Assembly: GCA_934219025.1 (NCBI GenBank)
Contig: CAKQDG010000041.1
Coordinates: forward strand, 1-16,947
Direction of reading: 5' to 3'
Source: an uncultured Prevotella sp.
GTDB taxonomy: Bacteria > Bacteroidota > Bacteroidia > Bacteroidales > Bacteroidaceae
Length of the DNA: 16,947 nucleotides
Under the pieces are notes generated by a model. That model ran no database searches and was not told the DNA's origin. It worked only from the letters and a program-made list of their open reading frames with translations. This document shows, one piece after another, positions 1 to 6,253 of this stretch (its first letter is position 1; each line of letters opens with the position of its first letter). The position numbers and the translations under genes are program-made.

Positions 1-76
1 ATTTGCCAGTGGGCGATGATGTCCGTTTTTGTGGAAAATAATAGCGTTTGCTGTTTATTCGAAAAACGTTCAGAAA

Positions 77-172
77 ACTTGGCGGTGGAAAGAATGTGTA
101 CAGAATAAACAAGTGAATGCCTGCGATAGCGTGGGCATTCAGCTTGTCTGTATGCATGGGTTTCCGCCAAGT
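77..172. repeat. Long imperfect inverted repeat (hairpin) upstream of the restriction genes
   Basis: The two ends of this 96-base segment fold on each other almost throughout. Bases 77-85 pair with 164-172 (9 perfect pairs), 89-91 with 161-163, 94-104 with 147-157 (11 pairs, two of them G-T), 110-113 with 143-146, and 114-121 with 134-141 (8 perfect pairs). The loop is 122-133 and the bulges are small. That is about 35 pairs. No T-run follows directly (the nearest is 206-212), so it does not look like a plain terminator. It could be a small structured RNA, a palindromic mobile repeat, or a cruciform at the cassette border. The rest of 1-290 shows no convincing gene. The pairing is read directly; the role is unknown. 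Confidence 0.7.
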
Positions 173-290
173 ACCTCTGAACGTGGACAAGTTGAAATGT
201 CTGCGTTTTTTTATTATGGTATTTGGTGGAATCTTCGTTTTTAAGAATAACACGCTTGCGCATTAAAACTATATTTTAAGCTTTAATGCT

Positions 291-2132
291 ATGGCAAATG
301 AAAGAATAACAGAGGGGTTTGTAAGGGATCATTTTAAGAATGATGTATTATTTACCTCAATAAAATGGGAAGAGCAGCGTTCTAACATTAAGCGAATCCA
401 GGAATTGTTGCGCGGTGAATCAAAAGGAAACGGAAAAGGAAATGGATATCCAGAATTCATTATTTCTTTTCCGACAAATAGTAGTTACGTAATAGTTGTA
501 GAGTGCAAGGCCTTGGTAAAAGACCATGAGAGTGCAAATCGTAATGATGCTGTTAGTTATGCTGTGGATGGAGTTTTGCATTATGCGAAGGCTCTTTCAC
601 GTGAGTATAATGTGATAGCGATAGCTGTCAGCGGACAAACAGAGTATGAATTGCAAGTTAGCCATTTTTATTGGAAAGAAGGTGCTTCGGAATATACGGA
701 GTTGGCTGATAAAAAACTGTTGGGGATAGATGACTATATACAAGTGTTTGCAGATCAATTCTTTATAAGCGATTTTTATACTCGCGACATTGCTTTTAAG
801 GCAAATTATTTGAATGAAGAATTCAATAATTACACAATTCCTGAATATAAACGTTGTACTATGATTAGCGCAATGCTACTTGCCTTAATAGATGATAATT
901 TTAAAGAGAATTATAGCAAGGAGACAACAAGTATTGGATTGGGACAGTCTATACTTTCTGCTATTAATTCAGTATTTGATGCCGAAGCTGATATGGTACG
1001 TAGTAAGACTGTGTTAATGCGCGAGTTCGAAAACCTTCTCAATGAACCCATTTTCAGAGATGCTAAAATAAAGAATAAAAAAGAGAAAAAAGACGAAGAA
1101 ACGTTGGCTGTATTAAAGGAGTTTATCATTTATCTCAAAAAATATGTTTATCCTTTAATTGCTCATTCCAATATAGGCTATGATGTGTTAGGGCGTTTTT
1201 ATATAGAGTTTATTCGCTATGCTGCAAGTGAGCAGAAAGCGGGATTGGTGTTGACTCCTTCGCATATAACAGAACTGTTTGGTGATTTGGGTGATTTGAC
1301 TATTAATGATATTGTGTATGACCCATGTTGTGGAACTGGTGGATTTCTGGTGGCAGCTATGCAAAGAATGTTTAAACTGGCTGGTAATGATATAAGTATG
1401 CGTGAGCATATCAGGAAATCGCAAATATGTGGATGTGAACTTCGTTCAGACATATTCACTTACGCATGTTCTAGTATGCGTTTTAGGGGAGATGGAAAAT
1501 CTAACATATACAATGGGGATTGTTTTCATTATGCCAAAACAATAGCAGATAATCACAAACCAACTGTCGCTTTCTTAAATCCGCCTTATGATGTAGGAAC
1601 ATCTGGGCAAATGAGATTTGTTGAACATGCATTGGATGTACTTGACAAAAAGGCTAATGGTCGAGTTGTCGCTATAGTGCAAATGAGTTGTGCCATCAAA
1701 AACGATAAGGATTTAAAGGCTGTAAAAGCAAGAATTCTTGCCAAACATCATTTGAAGGCTGTCATTTCTATGCCAGATGATTTATTCTATCCTGTTGGTG
1801 TTGTTACATGTATTATGGTCTTTGATGCCAATAAGCCAAATAAAGGACGCAAGACTTGGTTCGGGTATTTTAAAGATGATGGATTTGAGAAACGGAAGCA
1901 TCTGGGGCGGATAGATGTAAAAAATCGATATACGACTCTGAGAGATAAACTCTTGTACGCTTATCGAAATAATGACGTCGTTCCAGGATTGTCTGCTCGT
2001 CAGGAAGTAGGCGTAGAGGATGAATGGTGTGCAGAGGCTTATATGGAAACTGACTACAGTACGCTTTGTAAAAATGATTTTATATCCAAAATAAAGGCTT
2101 ATACGGCTTTTATAATTCAAAACGAAAGGTAA
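291..2132 (+). CDS. BcgI-like fused restriction endonuclease / N6-adenine DNA methyltransferase (RM subunit)
   Basis: This 613-residue protein probably both cuts and methylates DNA once joined to the specificity subunit encoded next. The N-terminal part (about 1-160) carries a PD-(D/E)xK-like nuclease signature: P54-E55, then E71-C-K73 after a hydrophobic strand. A helical region and a lysine-rich linker (259-270) follow. The methyltransferase core resembles HsdM: S-adenosylmethionine motif I DPCCGTGGF at 344-352 and catalytic motif IV NPPY at 430-433, the form used for N6-adenine methylation. No helicase motifs are present. Length and order match the A subunit of BcgI (about 637 residues), a type IIB enzyme that cuts on both sides of its site. 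The stop is one base before the next ATG, so the two are translationally coupled. Base composition is AT-rich compared with pheS. The alternative is a solitary HsdM-like methylase with a degenerate nuclease, but the intact E-x-K argues against it. Confidence 0.85.
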   Translation: MANERITEGFVRDHFKNDVLFTSIKWEEQRSNIKRIQELLRGESKGNGKGNGYPEFIISFPTNSSYVIVVECKALVKDHESANRNDAVSYAVDGVLHYAKALSREYNVIAIAVSGQTEYELQVSHFYWKEGASEYTELADKKLLGIDDYIQVFADQFFISDFYTRDIAFKANYLNEEFNNYTIPEYKRCTMISAMLLALIDDNFKENYSKETTSIGLGQSILSAINSVFDAEADMVRSKTVLMREFENLLNEPIFRDAKIKNKKEKKDEETLAVLKEFIIYLKKYVYPLIAHSNIGYDVLGRFYIEFIRYAASEQKAGLVLTPSHITELFGDLGDLTINDIVYDPCCGTGGFLVAAMQRMFKLAGNDISMREHIRKSQICGCELRSDIFTYACSSMRFRGDGKSNIYNGDCFHYAKTIADNHKPTVAFLNPPYDVGTSGQMRFVEHALDVLDKKANGRVVAIVQMSCAIKNDKDLKAVKARILAKHHLKAVISMPDDLFYPVGVVTCIMVFDANKPNKGRKTWFGYFKDDGFEKRKHLGRIDVKNRYTTLRDKLLYAYRNNDVVPGLSARQEVGVEDEWCAEAYMETDYSTLCKNDFISKIKAYTAFIIQNER

Positions 2133-2133
2133 A

Positions 2134-3198
2134 ATGGAGACAAGTAATTGGAAAGTTTTTAAGTACTCTGATATATTTTATATAGATAAAGGAAAGCGCT
2201 TGACAAAATCGGATATGATTCTTGGGTGCACAAACTATGTCGGAGCATCAGATTCTAATAATGGTGTGACTTGCGTAATAGGAAATAGTGAGCATGTATT
2301 TGGTGGAAATAAAATCACAGTGAGTTATAATGGCTCTATAGCAAATGCTTTTTATCAGAAAGATTCTTTTTGGGCTACGGATGATGTGAACGTATTGTCA
2401 TTAAAAAACTATGAACTAAACAAAAATATAGCGATATTTTTGATAGTGTTAATCGAATGGGAAAAATATCGTTTTAATTATGGTAGGAAATGGGATAAGG
2501 CATTGATGATGAAATCGAAAATTTTATTGCCACAGGAAAATGGAATACCGGCTTGGCAATGGATGGATAATTACATAGCGTCTCTGGCACGAAATATAAA
2601 GAATAAGGCATGTGCCATTTGGAATGGACAATTTGACAAACATCCTATCATCAATATGAAGATGGATTTACAAGAATGTAAATGGAAATGGTTTCGTTAC
2701 GATGAAATTTTTGATATACGTAAAGGATTCTACAATAAGAAACCTGAATCAGTAGATAATGGAGAAATCCCTTTTATCGGTGCAACGGATTCAAATAATG
2801 GCGTAACGTCAAGGTGTGAACTGAAGACTATAGAGGAAACATCTAAGACAGGCGAAGGTATCAATGCTCCTCTTTCTGAAAAATTGTTTGAACCCAATTG
2901 TATAACAGTTTCAAACAATGGCTCTATTGGATATGCCTTCTATCAGCATGAGAAATTTACTTGTACCCATGATGTAAATCCTCTGTATCTAAAAGGCCGT
3001 AACTTAAATGTATATATAGCAATGTTTCTGTGTACTTTAATCGAAAAAGATAGATTCAGATGGACTTATGGTAGAAAATGGCGACCTTCACGGATGCCTG
3101 ATAGCTTAATAAAACTTCCTGTTAAAAGTGATGGAAATCCGGATTGGACTTGGATGGAAAACTATATCAAGTCTTTGCCGTATAGTTGTCAATTGTAA
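2134..3198 (+). CDS. BcgI-like specificity (S) subunit with two target-recognition halves
   Basis: This 354-residue protein is predicted to provide DNA sequence recognition for the fused nuclease-methylase encoded one base upstream. It consists of two homologous halves, about 1-155 and 183-350. Shared landmarks are W6-K/W184-K at the start of each half, SNNGVT at 41-46 and 220-225, GSI..AFYQ at 67-75 and 263-271, and YGRKW at 116-120 and 312-316. Each half also ends with a similar WxWM(D/E)NYI segment. Two target-recognition domains imply a bipartite target, as in type I and BcgI enzymes. The length is close to the BcgI B subunit (about 341 residues). The halves have diverged in the middle, so the half-sites are probably different. 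The recognition sequence cannot be read from the protein. The start at 2134 is fixed by coupling to the upstream stop. No terminator is visible after the stop. Confidence 0.85.
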   Translation: METSNWKVFKYSDIFYIDKGKRLTKSDMILGCTNYVGASDSNNGVTCVIGNSEHVFGGNKITVSYNGSIANAFYQKDSFWATDDVNVLSLKNYELNKNIAIFLIVLIEWEKYRFNYGRKWDKALMMKSKILLPQENGIPAWQWMDNYIASLARNIKNKACAIWNGQFDKHPIINMKMDLQECKWKWFRYDEIFDIRKGFYNKKPESVDNGEIPFIGATDSNNGVTSRCELKTIEETSKTGEGINAPLSEKLFEPNCITVSNNGSIGYAFYQHEKFTCTHDVNPLYLKGRNLNVYIAMFLCTLIEKDRFRWTYGRKWRPSRMPDSLIKLPVKSDGNPDWTWMENYIKSLPYSCQL

Positions 3199-3257
3199 GT
3201 CTCTTGGTAGGAAGTCGTTTTTGTGTTCTATTGCATTATGCAACAATGGTGCTTCGA

Positions 3258-3273
3258 TTACAGATATCTGTAA
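3258..3273. repeat. 16-base perfect palindrome
   Basis: The sequence TTACAGATATCTGTAA is a perfect palindrome lying 60 bases after the stop of the specificity gene. It resembles an operator for a dimeric repressor, but no gene start lies close by on either strand. It may be chance or a relic. Confidence 0.4.
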
Positions 3274-3353
3274 CCACTGCAAGATTTCATATTCCGTGGC
3301 AACAGGAAATCTGTTTGACCTATAATCTATATTTTCCGTTATCGTCATCATCA

Positions 3354-3461
3354 CCCCTCACCTTTACCCTCACACCCCTCACACCCCTCACACTTACCCT
3401 CACCTCCAGAATGCCGATAAACAGGGGCTTTGAGGGCTATGTGTGAGGGTGTGAGGGTAAA
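3354..3461. repeat. C-rich direct repeats closed by a G-rich inverted arm
   Basis: Bases 3354-3399 hold five C-runs (3354-3357, 3367-3369, 3375-3378, 3384-3387, 3397-3399) inside repeated CCCTCACA-like units. Bases 3441-3461 are the reverse complement of 3363-3384 with one C bulged, giving a stem of about 21 pairs around a 56-base loop. The G-rich side (3424-3458) has four runs of at least three G. Either strand could therefore also form a G-quadruplex. The remainder of the gene-free stretch 3199-3546 holds the palindrome at 3258, a possible eroded reading frame on the minus strand, and a candidate promoter at 3477-3507. Confidence 0.7.
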
Positions 3462-3476
3462 AATGGCAAAAACTTT

Positions 3477-3507
3477 TTTGTTTTAAATGCAACTTTTCTA
3501 TCCTTTC
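3477..3507 (+). promoter_or_regulatory. Candidate Bacteroidota promoter for the head-GIN gene
   Basis: TTTG at 3477-3480 is followed 18 bases later by TATCCTTTC at 3499-3507. This is close to the Bacteroidota pattern TTTG, 19-21 bases, TAnnTTTG, but has one extra base and a C in place of the final G. It would place the transcript start about 35 bases before the gene. Confidence 0.35.
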
Positions 3508-3546
3508 GCTCGTCTAAATAATAAAGAACCTAAAAAGTAAAAGCGT

Positions 3547-4278
3547 ATGAATAGAATATGTAATTTTGCTGTTGCCGTGGCGACGGTGCTCTCTTGCGCA
3601 ACAGGTGTGGCAAGTGCAAACACGGGAGTTGAAGCTCCGGTAATGAATGCTTTCGGAGTGAAGAGGGCAAGTCGAGAGGTGAATGTGAAGTATTTCTCAC
3701 GCATAGAGATAAAAGGTTCCACGGATGTAGTGTTCCGACAGACCAGTGGCGGACGGCCACAGGTGAAGGTTGTGGGGAACCGCGAGGACGTGGAGCGCAT
3801 TAAAGTATCGTCAGACGGCAAGACGCTATACGTAACCGAAGAATCCGGTCATGGCGGATGGCATTTCTTCAGCGGCGGCGACGAGGTGAAGGTGTATGTC
3901 AGTGCGCCCGACTTGACGGCGGTGAGCATCACCGGAAGTGCCGACTTCGATGCTGATGGCAAGGTGGACACCGACAATCTGTCTGTCGTTGTGAGGGGCA
4001 GTGGCGATGTGGAGATGAAAAATGTGATTTGCGACAATGCCTCCGTGCAGGTCTTTGGCAGCGGCGACGTGGAAATTAAGAATCTTGTGGCGCAACGCAG
4101 GGCTGACATCAGCGTGAAGGGCAGTGGCGACGTGAAGATTGGCTTTACCAGAACAGGCCACGTGTCGTGTGCCGTTTACGGCAGTGGCGACGTGGAACTG
4201 AAAGGGCGAGTAAAGAGCCTGAAGAAGCTCGTGAAAGGCAGCGGCGACATTGATACGGATAAATTAAAGAGGTGGTAA
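3547..4278 (+). CDS. Secreted head-GIN domain (DUF2807) protein
   Basis: This 243-residue protein begins with a signal peptide (hydrophobic 7-23, likely cut after the ASA at 22-24), so it should be exported. Its body is a repetitive beta structure typical of the putative auto-transporter adhesin head-GIN family, common in Bacteroidota. The family signature is visible: a strand with FSRIEIKGS at 50-58, then five GSGD motifs at 151, 171, 192, 212 and 231, spaced 19-21 residues, consistent with one turn of a beta-solenoid per repeat. No membrane anchor or lipobox is seen. The molecular role of the family is not established. The gene stands alone between the C/G-rich repeat and the pectate lyase gene, and nothing ties it to either. 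Confidence 0.85.
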   Translation: MNRICNFAVAVATVLSCATGVASANTGVEAPVMNAFGVKRASREVNVKYFSRIEIKGSTDVVFRQTSGGRPQVKVVGNREDVERIKVSSDGKTLYVTEESGHGGWHFFSGGDEVKVYVSAPDLTAVSITGSADFDADGKVDTDNLSVVVRGSGDVEMKNVICDNASVQVFGSGDVEIKNLVAQRRADISVKGSGDVKIGFTRTGHVSCAVYGSGDVELKGRVKSLKKLVKGSGDIDTDKLKRW

Positions 4279-4355
4279 AGGGTTATGCATCAGCTACTTG
4301 ATAAATTGTCCACCATCTTTGTCAGATATTAATCCGAGATAATTCCACGAGTTTA

Positions 4356-4363
4356 TACCTTTG
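4356..4363 (+). promoter_or_regulatory. Candidate -7 element of the pectate lyase promoter
   Basis: TACCTTTG matches the Bacteroidota -7 consensus TAnnTTTG and lies 27 bases before the lyase ATG. No TTTG is found 19-21 bases upstream. A missing -33 element fits a promoter that depends on an activator, for which the AraC-type regulator encoded at 6254-9334 is the natural candidate. Confidence 0.5.
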
Positions 4364-4390
4364 CGGCAGAAACTAAAAAAAATGTAACCT

Positions 4391-6184
4391 ATGAAAAGAA
4401 AAAACGTTATTAGTAATCTGTTCGCATTTATTATTGGAGTAATGCTTTTGCATAATGCAGATGCAAGGGCGGTAAATATTCTGAAGTCAGCCGGATGGCT
4501 TGAGAGTGCATATATGGAATGGCAACCAGTAGACGGTGCTGTTTCTTATAATGTATATTATGAGAAAACCGGTGGAGACAAAGTAAAGATAGACGACAAG
4601 CTGATACGAAAATATCCTGGCTATATGCGTGCCGACGCAATGGGTATTGCTGCCGGGGAATATAGTCTGACGATGGAAGCACTGGACGACAAGGGTAATA
4701 CGATAGACACGGGCACGGCAAACAGTCTTGTTGTTGCACCGAATGTTAGGGAAGGATTTGCTTTTACAGGTGGAAATATTCCCGGTGCCTACAAATTTGA
4801 CGGAACGCCCAAGGACGGGGCACACATAATTTATGTTACAGATACTGACATAAACAGTGTGGTGTGTGATGTGAAAGACAAGAAAGGAAAGGCTACATCT
4901 TATACAGGGCTTGGAGATATCCTGGCTGCCTATAGCAAAGGATATGACAAGACACCGCTGATAATAAGGGTGGTGGGCACATTGACCGACACAAATTTTG
5001 CAGGAATAAAAGACGGTAATTATCTTAATCTCTTGGGTGGCAACAACTCCGACCGTAGTTTGGAGAATGTAACCGTTGAGGGTGTTGGCAACGATGCTAC
5101 GCTATATGGCTTCGGCATAACGATGAAGCGCACGCTGAATGTTGAAATACGCAATCTTGGCATTATGCTTTTTGGCGATGACGCAGTATCGCTCGACACG
5201 GACAACCGCCACATCTGGATACACAACATTGATTTTTTCTATGGTAAGCCCGGTAAGGATGCCGACCAAGTGAAAGGCGACGGGTCTATCGACATTAAAT
5301 ACCGTTCTACAGACATAACGATAGCTTTCAATCATTTCTTTGACAGCGGAAAGGTGATGGGATGTGGCGGAGCTACAGGTGAGGACGAGAACTTGCGCAT
5401 ATCATATCACCATAACTGGTTTGACCATGCCGACTCGCGCTGTCCGCGACTGCATTATGTTACTGCACACATTTATAATAACTATTATGACGGAGTTTCT
5501 GTATATGGTATCGGAAACACGAGCGAGACTTCAGCTTTTGTGGAGCGAAACTTCTTCCGCGAAGTGAAACGCCCGATGATGATTTCTGGACAGGGCACAG
5601 ACAAATATGACGAGGCAAAGGGAACTTATACGCTAAAAGGTACTTTCTCTGGGCAGAACGGTGGTATGACAAAGGCTTTTGACAATATGTTCGTGAACGA
5701 AAGGACAAACCTAAAGCTCGTTTACCAGACAGAAAACGCTACGCAATTTGATGCTTACAAGGTGGAGAGTAGGGATGAAAAAATACCGGAAACCGTGAAG
5801 TCGGTAACTGGAGAGTGGACATACAACAATTTTGATACGGCAGCTGACATGTATCAGTCTAATCCAGATGCTGCAGCCGATGTTCCGGAGATAGTGTGTA
5901 AATATGCCGGACGAATTGAGGGTGGAGACTTTAAATGGACTTTCGACAATAGTGTGGACGATGAAGACCATGCAGTGAATGCAGAGCTAAAAAAGGCAAT
6001 AACGGATTACAAGTCGCAGTTCGTCGGCTATCAGAACGGAGAAACTACAAGACTTGGGGCTGTATCTATAAGCAATGGCAAGAAAATGACATATTACGAT
6101 ATGCTTGGAAGAAAGGTACCAGTTAATGGCAATGGCATAAAAATTGCCACTGACGGCACTCGCAAATATAAATTTGTAAAGTAG
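4391..6184 (+). CDS. Secreted pectate lyase, polysaccharide lyase family 1
   Basis: This 597-residue enzyme should cleave pectate (polygalacturonate) by calcium-dependent beta-elimination outside the cytoplasm. A signal peptide covers about 1-25. Residues 30-115 look like a fibronectin III-type domain (MEWQPVDGAVSYNVYY). The parallel beta-helix catalytic region follows, with the family hallmarks IWIHNIDF at 275-282, DGSIDIK at 297-303, then HHNWFDHADSRCPRLHY at 340-356, where R350 fits the catalytic arginine of the family. The C-terminus (MTYYDMLGRKV at 566-576 to the end, KYKFVK) resembles a short type IX-like sorting tail. The gene is monocistronic, ends at a strong terminator and faces the regulator gene, the usual layout for a regulated polysaccharide enzyme. 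Pectin lyase activity is the alternative within the fold. The family call is firm; exact substrate is inferred. Confidence 0.9.
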   Translation: MKRKNVISNLFAFIIGVMLLHNADARAVNILKSAGWLESAYMEWQPVDGAVSYNVYYEKTGGDKVKIDDKLIRKYPGYMRADAMGIAAGEYSLTMEALDDKGNTIDTGTANSLVVAPNVREGFAFTGGNIPGAYKFDGTPKDGAHIIYVTDTDINSVVCDVKDKKGKATSYTGLGDILAAYSKGYDKTPLIIRVVGTLTDTNFAGIKDGNYLNLLGGNNSDRSLENVTVEGVGNDATLYGFGITMKRTLNVEIRNLGIMLFGDDAVSLDTDNRHIWIHNIDFFYGKPGKDADQVKGDGSIDIKYRSTDITIAFNHFFDSGKVMGCGGATGEDENLRISYHHNWFDHADSRCPRLHYVTAHIYNNYYDGVSVYGIGNTSETSAFVERNFFREVKRPMMISGQGTDKYDEAKGTYTLKGTFSGQNGGMTKAFDNMFVNERTNLKLVYQTENATQFDAYKVESRDEKIPETVKSVTGEWTYNNFDTAADMYQSNPDAAADVPEIVCKYAGRIEGGDFKWTFDNSVDDEDHAVNAELKKAITDYKSQFVGYQNGETTRLGAVSISNGKKMTYYDMLGRKVPVNGNGIKIATDGTRKYKFVK

Positions 6185-6206
6185 CTCTATTAATACAACA
6201 ATGAAA

Positions 6207-6251
6207 GGGGAAAGCGCAAAATACACTTTGCTTGCTTTCCCCCGTTTTCTT
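6207..6251 (+). terminator. Terminator between pectate lyase and regulator genes
   Basis: GGGGAAAGC at 6207-6215 pairs with GCTTTCCCC at 6234-6242, extended by GCAAA (6216-6220) with TTTGC (6227-6231) and a two-base bulge. On the plus strand it is followed by GTTTTCTTT. It ends the lyase transcript and could also act on the convergent regulator transcript. Confidence 0.8.
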
Positions 6252-6253
6252 TA

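Noticed and set aside
77..172. Retron or tRNA-like element
   Set aside because: No reverse transcriptase gene is nearby, and no cloverleaf or CCA end can be drawn; only a single long hairpin is supported.
29..244. 71-codon open frame on the plus strand
   Set aside because: It runs through both arms of the 77-172 hairpin, has no family-like sequence and no promoter or start signal.
291..3198. Complete type I restriction system
   Set aside because: No HsdR helicase-nuclease is encoded in the window, and the methylase subunit itself carries a nuclease-like N-terminus; BcgI-type fits better.
21..3225. Short direct repeats (21-33 and 3214-3225) as target-site duplication of the cassette
   Set aside because: The shared sequence is only about ten T-rich bases with an indel, easily explained by chance.
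4266..4320. Hairpin as terminator of the head-GIN gene
   Set aside because: A ten-pair stem with one bulge exists (4266-4275 with 4310-4320), but the loop is 34 bases and no T-run follows.
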